Of a stretch of 48,552 nucleotides of DNA, positions 37,131 through 44,136 are shown in pieces. Each line of letters starts with the position of its first letter. The stretch's first letter is position 1. The notes below the pieces were generated by a model. The model was not told where the DNA came from. It did not search any database and saw only the letters and a program-made list of their open reading frames with translations. A program made the position numbers and the translations under genes. The stretch comes from a virus, in IMG/VR virus record IMGVR_UViG_3300046385_000146, positions 1-48,552 of that record; one strand, 5' to 3'.

Positions 37131-37295
37131 ATGAATGCAAACAACTGCAAAACTTGTTCTAAACCCTATTCTGTAAATTGCAACTACCGTCAAGGTCGTT
37201 GCCCCATCACCCTCCTTTACTGGAAAACATTATGCAAATCCAACCCAAAGATACAAGCCGGGGACACTTTTATGTCAGCCTGGCAAAAAGCCTAA
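37131..37295 (+). CDS. Small Cys-rich protein, probable zinc binder (54 aa)
   Basis: MNANNCKTCSKPYSVNCNYR, then QGRCPITLLYW. The CxxC...C...C pattern with NCxYRQGRCP is seen in small phage and betaproteobacterial proteins. Predicted leaderless. It overlaps the next gene out of frame by about 60 bases. Zinc binding is inference. Confidence 0.6.
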   Translation: MNANNCKTCSKPYSVNCNYRQGRCPITLLYWKTLCKSNPKIQAGDTFMSAWQKA

Positions 37296-37399
37296 TTCGT
37301 ATTGTAGCAGGTGGTGCATTGCTTGTTGGCCATGTTGCCGAAGCAGGTGCGTTACTAATCCTTGCTGAAGTCCTGGGCATTGCTGAGGAGATGGTATAA
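37232..37399 (+). CDS. Small membrane protein (55 aa)
   Basis: MQIQPKDTSRGHFYVSLAKS, then two short hydrophobic stretches (LIRIVAGGALLVGHV; AGALLILAEVLGI). Overlaps the Cys-rich gene in another frame, so one of the two may be shorter or unreal. Ends in ATGGTATAATG, near the next start. Confidence 0.5.
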   Translation: MQIQPKDTSRGHFYVSLAKSLIRIVAGGALLVGHVAEAGALLILAEVLGIAEEMV

Positions 37400-37524
37400 T
37401 GGGTATAATGGTAACTGCATTTGCATTTATAGTCGGCTTGTTTGTTGGCACCACAGTTGGCATTCTTGCTGCTGGATTGATGTGTGCTGCCGGTAAAGAT
37501 AAAACCAAGGATCAAGATGAATAA
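37399..37524 (+). CDS. DUF3789-like small membrane protein (41 aa)
   Basis: MGIMVTAFAFIVGLFVGTTV, then GILAAGLMCAAGKDKTKDQD: one membrane segment with G-x-F-V-G-x-x-V-G and a polar tail, the DUF3789 pattern found in many phages. Starts at the TAATG of the preceding gene. Confidence 0.6.
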   Translation: MGIMVTAFAFIVGLFVGTTVGILAAGLMCAAGKDKTKDQDE

Positions 37525-37708
37525 AATTGTTTTAACACGAAAGCAAATTGGCCAGCTTTCCGAACTAATGGATCGATTTGAAGATACCGAAATGTTTGTA
37601 CTTGAATCGGAAAGCAGCAGCGGTATTGGTCCCACAATCAGCGTTAAGATTGACCTGTTTGAAAATCTTGACACTAAAATTGATATTACAGATGTGAGTA
37701 ATTGGTAA
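37517..37708 (+). CDS. Small hypothetical protein (63 aa)
   Basis: ATG overlaps the previous gene end (AAGGATCAAG upstream). MNKIVLTRKQIGQLSELMDR, then VLESESSSGIGPTISVKIDL. Short helix and beta pair. TAATG overlap with the next gene. Confidence 0.58.
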   Translation: MNKIVLTRKQIGQLSELMDRFEDTEMFVLESESSSGIGPTISVKIDLFENLDTKIDITDVSNW

Positions 37709-37935
37709 TGTATAAAACAGTTTACACCGAAGTCGAAGTCGAAGTTGACGTAGATATTTCAGACTTTGAAACAGATGACCTGATCGAAGAACTTGAACGT
37801 CGAGGTTCAGCTGTTATGGATTACGGCGACGGAAAAGAAGTGCTTCGCATCATCTACGAAAAGCGCAGACTTGGCCAAGACTATCAGGCAGAGCTTGATC
37901 AGCTTATTTGGTTAGGCTTGGGAAAAGTGATGTAA
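37708..37935 (+). CDS. Small acidic hypothetical protein (75 aa)
   Basis: ATG in TAATG. MYKTVYTEVEVEVDVDISDF, TDDLIEELERRGSAV, then YEKRRLGQDYQAELDQLIW. The VDVDxxDFxTDDLIEELExRG block is a frequent phage small-protein pattern. Function unknown. Confidence 0.62.
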   Translation: MYKTVYTEVEVEVDVDISDFETDDLIEELERRGSAVMDYGDGKEVLRIIYEKRRLGQDYQAELDQLIWLGLGKVM

Positions 37936-37939
37936 TTAC

Positions 37940-38194
37940 ATGGCCAGCCTGACTGATTACTTTAATCAAAACGCATACAAGCCCAAATACTTCTTGGGCG
38001 ATAGAGTCTTTGGGTACTACAACCGAATTCCATTTGTAGGCACAGTAGGCAATGACCGTAATAAGGTGGGCGGCGATCCCAATCCACAAGTAACGATTCA
38101 TTTGGATTTGCCAATGCGGTTGACAAGTGGCACAACTTCATTTATAATTGTAAAGCACAAAGACATTAAACAAATACTAAAGGTACACGAATGA
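37940..38194 (+). CDS. Hypothetical protein (84 aa)
   Basis: MASLTDYFNQNAYKPKYFLG, DRVFGYYNRIPFVGTVGNDR, then a beta-rich PQVTIHLDLPM. Looks like a small SH3-type barrel. Overlaps the clamp-loader start by four bases. Confidence 0.6.
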   Translation: MASLTDYFNQNAYKPKYFLGDRVFGYYNRIPFVGTVGNDRNKVGGDPNPQVTIHLDLPMRLTSGTTSFIIVKHKDIKQILKVHE

Positions 38195-39114
38195 AAAAAC
38201 TATGGGTTGAGTCGTACAGACCTAAGGCAGTCGACGACTATGTGTGGATTGATCAAGATCAAAAGCACATGGTAGAAACTTGGATTGATCAAAAGTACAT
38301 TCCGCACCTGCTGCTGGCAGGTACTGCTGGATCTGGCAAGACCACACTGGCCAAAGTACTGGAACATGAGCTTGGCGTTGACCCTGCAGAGTTCTTACAC
38401 ATCAACGCAAGTCGCGATAACGGTGTAGACTTTTTGCGTAACAAGATCAACAACTTCTGCTCCACCATGAGCATGGGACCATTCAAGGTTGTATTGCTAG
38501 ACGAAGCTGATTACATTACTCCACCAGCGCAGGGCATCTTGCGTGGCATGTTGGAGCAGTATCATGAAGGTGTTCGCTTTATCTTGACCTGCAACTATCC
38601 CAACAAGATCATCCCTGCCTTGCACAGCAGACTGCAAACTATTACATTCAAGACCTTGGATGAAACAGACTTTACTCGTCGCTTGGCCACTATCTTGGTA
38701 ACAGAAGGTGTAGAGCTGGATGCAGACACGCTCAGCTTGTATGTTAAGGCCTGCTATCCAGACCTGCGCAAAGCAATCAATACAGTTCAAATGCGAAGCA
38801 CAAGTGGCCGATTAGAAGCTCCTAAGCAGGAAGATGCCGAAAGCGATTATAAACTAGCCATGGTAGACTTGTTCCGCCAAGGACGTATTCGTGAAGCTCG
38901 CAACTTGATCATCAAGCAGATCAGTTTGGAAGAATACGAAGACATGTATCGTTTCATGTATCGCAATTTGGACTTGTGGGGTGCAGATGTTGACACACAA
39001 GACTCTGCACTGTTGCTGATCCGCAAAGGACTTGTTAATCACAGCATGGCAGCAGACCCGGAGATCAACCTCAGTGCAACATTTGTAGAACTAGAAAGAC
39101 TGGCTCGTGGATAA
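38191..39114 (+). CDS. Sliding-clamp loader ATPase subunit (T4 gp44-like)
   Basis: A 307-residue AAA+ clamp-loader subunit. It starts WVESYRPKAVDDYV (the KYRP block of the RFC/gp44 family). Walker A GTAGSGKT (44-51), Walker B VVLLDEAD (100-106), then ILTCNYPNKIIPALHSRLQT, where HSRL corresponds to the family SRC motif with the arginine finger. Loads the phage sliding clamp on primer-template junctions with ATP. In T4, gene 62 follows; here an HAD gene does, and no gp62, clamp or polymerase is in the window. In T4-like phages the clamp also activates late promoters, consistent with the late-type boxes seen. Confidence 0.95.
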   Translation: MKKLWVESYRPKAVDDYVWIDQDQKHMVETWIDQKYIPHLLLAGTAGSGKTTLAKVLEHELGVDPAEFLHINASRDNGVDFLRNKINNFCSTMSMGPFKVVLLDEADYITPPAQGILRGMLEQYHEGVRFILTCNYPNKIIPALHSRLQTITFKTLDETDFTRRLATILVTEGVELDADTLSLYVKACYPDLRKAINTVQMRSTSGRLEAPKQEDAESDYKLAMVDLFRQGRIREARNLIIKQISLEEYEDMYRFMYRNLDLWGADVDTQDSALLLIRKGLVNHSMAADPEINLSATFVELERLARG

Positions 39115-39691
39115 AATTATTCTCACCGATGTGGATTCAATGCTGTTGGATTGGCAAACTGCATTTGAAGAATATGCAGAAGCTCGAGGCTATGTATTCA
39201 ATGAAAACAAGCGTATTGTGTACAGCATGGGCGCACAGCTTGGTATCCCACACGAAGAAGCTCGTAAACTGATCACAGACTTTAATCACTCCGAAGAGTT
39301 TGGTCGTATTGCTCCTTATCGTGACAGCGTTGAATACGTTAAACGCTTTAAAGATGAAGGCTGGAAGTTCGTTGCCATTACCACAGCAGGTGAACACCCG
39401 GATACTTGGCCTCTACGCCGCAAAAACTTAGATGAAGTATTTGGACCAGGTGCCATTGATGAGTTGTATGTGTTGCCGCTAAATGGCGACAAGGGTGTTG
39501 AACTTGTCAAGTACAAAGATTCTGGATTGTTCTGGCTAGAAGATAAACCTAGCAATGCAGTGCTAGGATACCAGTATGGGCTGAAGCCATTGTTGATGAG
39601 TACGTTTCACAATAGAACTTACGACGGTAGTGTAAAGCGAGTAAATACCTGGAAAGAAATTTACAGGATTATCAATGACACAGTTTCGTGA
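39107..39691 (+). CDS. HAD-superfamily phosphatase, 5'(3')-deoxyribonucleotidase-like
   Basis: A 194-residue HAD protein: motif I IILTDVDSMLLDW (Asp pair with Ser at the usual Thr position), FVAITTAGE motif II, Lys of NGDKGVELVKY region, and FWLEDKPSN motif IV. It resembles phage 5'-nucleotidase or pyrophosphatase-like HADs. It overlaps the clamp-loader gene by 8 bases and the next oxygenase gene by 17, so it belongs to one operon. Distinct in sequence from the HAD at 11701. Confidence 0.8.
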   Translation: MDKIILTDVDSMLLDWQTAFEEYAEARGYVFNENKRIVYSMGAQLGIPHEEARKLITDFNHSEEFGRIAPYRDSVEYVKRFKDEGWKFVAITTAGEHPDTWPLRRKNLDEVFGPGAIDELYVLPLNGDKGVELVKYKDSGLFWLEDKPSNAVLGYQYGLKPLLMSTFHNRTYDGSVKRVNTWKEIYRIINDTVS

Positions 39692-40487
39692 CCCATCAGT
39701 ACTAAGACCGTTTCCTCCAGAGCTTGAGCCCTACAAGGGCTTGATCTTTTGCCCACTTGATTTACCACCTCCGCCAGCCTTGGATGAAGAACGCTTGTTT
39801 GCATATATTCGTATGCGCGACGAACGTGATCGTGGAACACTAGCAGGTAGTGTAAGCGGAGCAACAGGACCTATCCCACTAGACAGTCCTTGGTTGCGTT
39901 ATACTGCCAGTTGGAGCAAGGAAAAGAACACTTACCCTTGGCGATTGTTGCACTTGATGAGAAGCGACTTTGCAAACGATGGTTGGGAATTTTATACAGA
40001 GTTTAAAGAATGGTTGCCGGAACTTGCTGCTTACTTTGAAAGTTTGCCGGTAAGCGAGTTTTATACCATGAGCTTGCTGAATCAAAAAGCCGGCACTGAT
40101 GTAGGCATACACACTGACCCTGACGTTTGGTTTGGATTACGCTTTTATGCTGTTAACCGCAGTGATGCTCGCATCTTCTTTCAAAAGGCCAAGAGTCCCA
40201 GTGCCAAGCGATTGCTTAACTTGACTCGTGATGAGAACGGCCAGATCAAGCAGTTACCGTGGAGCGACTTTGTAGAGGATGAAAAGATCTATGCACGGTA
40301 CCCGCAGCCATGCTTTCCATTCCACTTGACAACTACACATGCAGTTCATGGCGTTGAAGCTGTTCCAAGTGATCAAGAAAATGCTCGTGTAACTGGTTTT
40401 GTTATTTGTAGAGTAGACCCGGTTGCGTATGCTGATCTACTAAAGCGAAGCGTAGAGAAATATCCGGATTACGCTATTTGGTGGTAA
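39675..40487 (+). CDS. 2OG-Fe(II) oxygenase-like protein
   Basis: A 270-residue protein. The iron triad is VGIHTDPDVW (His146, Asp148) and HAVHGVE (His225), with Arg238 (ARVTGFVICR) at the 2OG position. Residues 152-170 (WFGLRFYAVNRSDARIFFQ) form the usual strands. The N-terminal 120 residues are Pro and aromatic rich and unassigned. ATG is 17 bases before the HAD stop. Ends just before a bidirectional terminator. Substrate unknown. Fifth oxygenase-like gene in the window. Confidence 0.75.
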   Translation: MTQFRDPSVLRPFPPELEPYKGLIFCPLDLPPPPALDEERLFAYIRMRDERDRGTLAGSVSGATGPIPLDSPWLRYTASWSKEKNTYPWRLLHLMRSDFANDGWEFYTEFKEWLPELAAYFESLPVSEFYTMSLLNQKAGTDVGIHTDPDVWFGLRFYAVNRSDARIFFQKAKSPSAKRLLNLTRDENGQIKQLPWSDFVEDEKIYARYPQPCFPFHLTTTHAVHGVEAVPSDQENARVTGFVICRVDPVAYADLLKRSVEKYPDYAIWW

Positions 40488-40515
40488 TAAAGGGGCTACT
40501 AGCCCCTTTATTTTA
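40488..40515. terminator. Bidirectional intrinsic terminator
   Basis: TAAAGGGGCT, loop ACT, AGCCCCTTTA: ten base pairs, with TTTTATT on the + side and a T-rich run on the - side. It separates the convergent oxygenase and PhoH genes. Confidence 0.9.
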
Positions 40516-41271
40516 TTCGTCGTCGCCGTAAATGCGAAGCACTTCGGTAACAGCTGGATGTCGTTCTACATGAGCACGATCGAACTTGACCAAGCTCATT
40601 CTTGAACTTGGATCAGCAGTTAGACGTTCAATGAAGTCACCTAAGCCGTTAACTTCAAATCCACGATCATGTTGATTCAAGTCGCCAGTGATAACCATCT
40701 TAGATCCTTCGCCGATACGAGTCAATAACATTTTCATTTGACTGACTGTGGAGTTTTGCAACTCGTCGCCAATGATAATGCTGTTCTTAAAAGTACGACC
40801 GCGCATGTAGGCCAATGGTGCAATTTCAATAACTCCTTCTAGCAGCATGCCTTCAATCTGTTTGACGTTCCAATAGTCACGAAGCACATCCATGATGGGA
40901 CGAGTCCACGGTGCCATCTTTTGTTCAAGTGTACCTGGTAAGAATCCATGCTGTTCATCTACACTCACTGCTGGTCGTGTCACAACAATGCGATCTACAT
41001 ATCCAGCTTTTAGTTGTTTTACAGCCCATAACGTGGCGATGAGAGTTTTGCCTGTGCCCGCTGGGCCTAAGGCAAATACCATGTCTTTTTTGGGATTTTC
41101 GAGGTAAGCAAGATAATCTTCTTGTCTTAAATTACGTGGGGTAATTTCAACTCGCTTGTACTTGGAGGGTTTTTCGTCACGGAAATTGTTTAACTCAATG
41201 ACCGCATTACCATCAAATCTTCTTTCACCATTACGATCACCAGCAGGTGTACGCTTCTTTTGGTTTCTCAT
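40513..41271 (-). CDS. phoH: PhoH-like ATPase
   Basis: A 252-residue minus-strand PhoH: Walker A ALGPAGTGKT (69-76), TRPAVSVDEQHGFLPGTLEQKM, Walker B SIIIGDELQN, MKMLLTRIGEGSKMVITGDLNQHDRG. PhoH is an RNA-helicase-like P-loop ATPase and a common marker in aquatic T4-like phages; its role in infection is not settled. N-terminal 40 residues are basic and polar. It is divergent from the late-type operon at 41445. Confidence 0.95.
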   Translation of the reverse strand: MRNQKKRTPAGDRNGERRFDGNAVIELNNFRDEKPSKYKRVEITPRNLRQEDYLAYLENPKKDMVFALGPAGTGKTLIATLWAVKQLKAGYVDRIVVTRPAVSVDEQHGFLPGTLEQKMAPWTRPIMDVLRDYWNVKQIEGMLLEGVIEIAPLAYMRGRTFKNSIIIGDELQNSTVSQMKMLLTRIGEGSKMVITGDLNQHDRGFEVNGLGDFIERLTADPSSRMSLVKFDRAHVERHPAVTEVLRIYGDDE

Positions 41272-41342
41272 CTTGCTCCTTTACAATAGTAACTGTATTG
41301 TTGGGCTGATAGCATTAATTTGTGATAAAATTTGTATGGTTT

Positions 41343-41363
41343 CAACCCAACTTTCTTGGGTTG
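41343..41363. other. Perfect inverted repeat in the phoH / 41445 divergent region
   Basis: CAACCCAA (41343-41350), loop CTTTC, TTGGGTTG (41356-41363). No T-run on either side. In the 173-base divergent gap; could be an operator or an mRNA 5' structure for phoH. The rest of the gap shows no strong -35/-10 pair on either strand. Confidence 0.35.
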
Positions 41364-41430
41364 ATTCATCGCTGAACCAAACTTATTTAACATCGTTGAG
41401 CGAACGGGGCAGGGTTAAGACATAAAACTG

Positions 41431-41437
41431 CTAAATA
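41431..41437 (+). promoter_or_regulatory. Candidate late promoter box CTAAATA
   Basis: GCTAAATATC is eight bases before the ATG at 41445. Identical GCTAAATA occurs before clpS and before the gene at 47524. Transcription would start at about the ATG. Confidence 0.45.
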
Positions 41438-41444
41438 TCTTACT

Positions 41445-41996
41445 ATGCCAAAGCAGAATTCTATTTACAAAAACCTGGACAACATCCACCGTAGTCCCAA
41501 TGTTATCGACACGCTAACAGAAATTGACCGTGTGCTAGACCGTATGGACATATATGCATACGAAAATTGGATCAAAGGCGAAATCGTCGACGGTCCGTTT
41601 GTTGAGCGTCACTGGGTTGAACTGACACTGATGTATCCGCTAAAAATGATGCCAAATCCCGACGCTGCCATGCGCTTGATTGCCAACGGCTGCAAAGTAA
41701 AGTTTGGCAAGGATAAGCTAACTACATTTGCCAAAGTAGAAGGGCCCAACGATTTAGTAACCACTGCTGACGGAGAACGTATTCCACGCCTGGTAAAGAA
41801 AACAGTATGGTTGGTAAATTTAAGAATGCCCGTCAGCTTGATTGACGTAAGTGAAGACATAAGCGATGTTGATGACATTGACTACGACAGCGTTGAAAAC
41901 GCATACAGCGAAGAATTAGACGGCGCAGAAGGCATGCAAGCAGAAGAAACTCCAGAAGAAGGTACAAATGATCAAACACAAGAAGTATCAGCTTAA
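41445..41996 (+). CDS. Conserved hypothetical protein with acidic C-terminus (183 aa)
   Basis: A 183-residue protein: first 50 residues helical (SIYKNLDNIHRSPNVIDTLT), middle beta-rich with HWVELTLMYPLKMMPNPDAA, last 45 residues almost all acidic and Gln/Thr. It is preceded by a late-type box with no leader. Similar proteins lie near structural genes in T4-like phages, from memory, but no function can be given. Overlaps the next gene by 29 bases. Confidence 0.68.
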   Translation: MPKQNSIYKNLDNIHRSPNVIDTLTEIDRVLDRMDIYAYENWIKGEIVDGPFVERHWVELTLMYPLKMMPNPDAAMRLIANGCKVKFGKDKLTTFAKVEGPNDLVTTADGERIPRLVKKTVWLVNLRMPVSLIDVSEDISDVDDIDYDSVENAYSEELDGAEGMQAEETPEEGTNDQTQEVSA

Positions 41997-42456
41997 CGAA
42001 AGTTTACGTCCTGGTGATTTACGTGACGTAGTAGCACCTATGATCGAAATCGATCGCTATAAGCCAAAATTGGGCACAGAAAGCGATACTGTTGTATTGT
42101 GCTTTAAGTGCGATACTGTTGAAGCCGCAGTTGATTTGGGCGCATATTTAGAATGGTCAGCTGCTGGCATAGAAGACGTTGAAGTCAGCGATGCAGTTGA
42201 CAAAGACGGTAAGTTTCATGTGTACTGCGAGATAATGCGGTTACCCGGTCTCAACGAAAAAATCATGAACATCATATCTGATGTTCAACATGCAACAGGT
42301 CCACAGGAATGGAAGTTTGTGGCCATGGATGGGCGCCGATCCAACTTGACATTGGGTGAATTAAATGCTACAATCATACAAGATCCAAAATTATACGATC
42401 TACCTCCAGAAAGTAGAGATTGGTATCTGAGAATGAAAAACTTAACAACTTATTAA
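41968..42456 (+). CDS. Conserved hypothetical protein (162 aa)
   Basis: A soluble 162-residue protein: YQLNESLRPGDLRDVVAPMI, then ferredoxin-like strands (DTVVLCFKCDTVEAAVDLGA, KFHVYCEIMRLPGLNEKIMN) and ends RDWYLRMKNL. The ATG lies within the previous gene. Always follows the same neighbour would be the expectation for a complex; that cannot be checked here. Unknown. Confidence 0.62.
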   Translation: MIKHKKYQLNESLRPGDLRDVVAPMIEIDRYKPKLGTESDTVVLCFKCDTVEAAVDLGAYLEWSAAGIEDVEVSDAVDKDGKFHVYCEIMRLPGLNEKIMNIISDVQHATGPQEWKFVAMDGRRSNLTLGELNATIIQDPKLYDLPPESRDWYLRMKNLTTY

Positions 42457-42461
42457 ACACC

Positions 42462-42683
42462 GTGGCTAAAGAAGAAAGTTTTATGATGAAGGGCCGTATC
42501 ATCGAGGCCCTACCAAATGCGTTATTTAAGGTGAGTTTGGAATCGGGAATCGAAGTACTTGGATTCTTATCGGGAAAGATGAGGATGCACCGGATCACTA
42601 TCATTCCTGGTGATGCAGTAGACATTGAAATGAGTCCGTATGATTTATCCAAGGGCCGTATCATGTTTAGACACAAAGGATAA
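42462..42683 (+). CDS. infA: Translation initiation factor IF-1
   Basis: Seventy-three residues from a GTG at 42462, giving VAKEESFMMKGRIIEALPNA at the N-terminus, which aligns with the MAKE start of bacterial IF-1. GALPNxxFKVSLESG, LGFLSGKMRMHRI, IPGDAVDIEMSPYDLSKGRI and MFRHKG complete the OB fold; PYDLSKGRI is the family signature. IF-1 blocks the A site on the 30S subunit during initiation. An upstream ATG (42420) would add 14 residues overlapping the previous gene. Together with bS21 and peptide deformylase it suggests phage control of translation. Function on host ribosomes is inference. Confidence 0.95.
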   Translation: MAKEESFMMKGRIIEALPNALFKVSLESGIEVLGFLSGKMRMHRITIIPGDAVDIEMSPYDLSKGRIMFRHKG

Positions 42684-42691
42684 GGCACAGC

Positions 42692-43288
42692 ATGCAGATA
42701 CTGAGCTGGTTACCTGACGTAGTATTTCACTTAATTTTAGTTTTAGGTGTGTTGACCATTGTAGCAGGTTTGGTATTGCAAATGGTGCCATTTATAAACC
42801 GATATTCATTGCCTATTCAGGTAGCAGGTGTTATCTTAACTGTTGTCGGCGCATGGTACGAAGGCAGCATTGCCAAAGATGCAGAGTGGAAGACTCGTGT
42901 TGCTGAATTAGAAATTAAAGTGGCACAAGCAGAAGCAAAGTCGCAAAAAGTCAACACAGAGATTGTGACCAAGGTTGTAACCAAAATACAAGTCATAAAA
43001 GACACTACAAATGCCAACACCAAATACATTACTGAATATGTCGCTAAAGATCTTGATGCTGACTGCAGGCTCACTAATGCTAGTGTCTTGCTCCACAACA
43101 TTGCCAGTCAAGGTGAAGTTCCCGGAAGCACCAGCAATACTGTTGGAGGAACCTCCCAAGTTAAAGCAAGTGAACTCCTCGAAACAGTCACCGAAAACTA
43201 CGGAACCTACTACCAAGTAGTGGAAAAGCTAAAGGGCTGGCAAGAATGGTATGCGGCCCAAAAGAAAATATTCGAAGAAACCAAATAA
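42692..43288 (+). CDS. Inner-membrane spanin-like protein (Rz-like)
   Basis: A 198-residue protein. N-terminus has two hydrophobic segments (about 9-31, VVFHLILVLGVLTIVAGLVL, and 39-56, SLPIQVAGVILTVVGAWY), followed by a long coiled coil (WKTRVAELEIKVAQAEAKSQ to about 105) and a domain with DADCRLTNASVLLHNIASQG. The periplasmic coil and the lipoprotein gene nested in another frame match the Rz/Rz1 spanin arrangement that fuses inner and outer membranes at lysis. Two membrane segments are unusual, as classical Rz has one; the first must leave the N-terminus outside for the coil to reach the periplasm. Confidence 0.8.
   Translation: MQILSWLPDVVFHLILVLGVLTIVAGLVLQMVPFINRYSLPIQVAGVILTVVGAWYEGSIAKDAEWKTRVAELEIKVAQAEAKSQKVNTEIVTKVVTKIQVIKDTTNANTKYITEYVAKDLDADCRLTNASVLLHNIASQGEVPGSTSNTVGGTSQVKASELLETVTENYGTYYQVVEKLKGWQEWYAAQKKIFEETK
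43038..43220 (+). CDS. Outer-membrane lipoprotein spanin (Rz1-like), nested in the Rz-like gene
   Basis: A 60-residue lipoprotein in a different frame, wholly inside the Rz-like gene. MSLKILMLTAGSLMLVSC is a signal sequence with lipobox LVSC; the mature part is Pro-rich (LPVKVKFPEAPAILLEEPPK) and polar at the end, as usual for o-spanins. An upstream ATG at 43011 in frame would put nine polar residues before the signal, so 43038 is preferred. Nesting is the lambda Rz1 arrangement. Together with its host gene it should disrupt the outer membrane at lysis. Confidence 0.85.
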   Translation: MSLKILMLTAGSLMLVSCSTTLPVKVKFPEAPAILLEEPPKLKQVNSSKQSPKTTEPTTK

Positions 43289-43314
43289 CTTACTAACAGC
43301 GCAATGCTGTAATC

Positions 43315-44124
43315 ATGGACTACTATAAAACTCTTGGCGTTGCACGGGGCGCTACCGAAGAAGAAATCAAAAAGGCTTATCGCAAACTTGCAATGACGCA
43401 TCATCCCGATCGTGGCGGCAACGAAGAAGAATTTAAAAAAATCAAAGAAGCATATGAAAAGCTCACCAGTGGACCAACCAGAGAAGATCACAATCACGGA
43501 CATGACTTTGGAGGGTTTCAAGACCTTCATGAAATGTTTAACATGGGTCGCCGCGGTGGCGGCCGTAACTGGAGCTTTGGTTCTGGATGGTCAGATGAAC
43601 TACGAAACCCCGATGTCAGCATTAGTGTTCCGTGCTCGTTAGAAGAAGCTCACGCTGGCTTTACTAAAGAAGTAGAATTTACACTACCGTCAGGTCAGGT
43701 TAGGCGCATGTCAGTGACATTCCCGCCAGGCACCACCAAAGACATTAAGATTCGCTTTGCAGGTGAAGGTGGTGTTTTAATGCCAGGTAGTACCCCAGGT
43801 GATCTGTATGTCAAAGCCAATATTGAAAGCCATCCTGTATGGCGTGTAGACGGCGGGGACCTGTTTGCCGCATTAGAAATAACAGTGTGGCAAGCCATGT
43901 TTGGTACAACAGTAGAGTTTGATGATATCAGTGGAGCGACCATGCAAATCACGGTGCCACCAGGTACACAGTCTAGATCACAACTTCGACTCAAAGGCAA
44001 AGGTATGAACATACGAGGAGCCCCTTTGCGTGGTAATGCTTATTTGGAAGTAGTGGTTCGAATCCCTGCACTAGCCGAATCAGATAAAACCAAAACAATC
44101 ATTGACTTGCAAGATAAAGTATAG
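43315..44124 (+). CDS. DnaJ/CbpA-type J-domain co-chaperone
   Basis: A 269-residue class-II DnaJ (CbpA-like). The J domain (residues 1-65) has [20 protein letters not shown] and HPD at 30-32 (THHPDRGG). A Gly/Arg-rich link ([14 protein letters not shown]) replaces the long G/F region and there are no CxxCxGxG zinc repeats. The C-terminal substrate domains follow ([29 protein letters not shown]-like block, LRLKGKGM). It would recruit host DnaK to clients. DnaK itself is not in the window. Confidence 0.95.
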   Translation: MDYYKTLGVARGATEEEIKKAYRKLAMTHHPDRGGNEEEFKKIKEAYEKLTSGPTREDHNHGHDFGGFQDLHEMFNMGRRGGGRNWSFGSGWSDELRNPDVSISVPCSLEEAHAGFTKEVEFTLPSGQVRRMSVTFPPGTTKDIKIRFAGEGGVLMPGSTPGDLYVKANIESHPVWRVDGGDLFAALEITVWQAMFGTTVEFDDISGATMQITVPPGTQSRSQLRLKGKGMNIRGAPLRGNAYLEVVVRIPALAESDKTKTIIDLQDKV

Positions 44125-44136
44125 TAAAATAACAGC

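Noticed and set aside
44050-44080. GGTTCGAATCCCTGCA looks like a tRNA T-arm
   Set aside because: It lies inside the dnaJ frame encoding the conserved EVVVRIPAL strand, and no acceptor or anticodon stem can be built around it.
44102-44125. Possible promoter TTGACT / TATAGT before peptide deformylase
   Set aside because: The spacing is only 12 bases, too short for a sigma-70 promoter.
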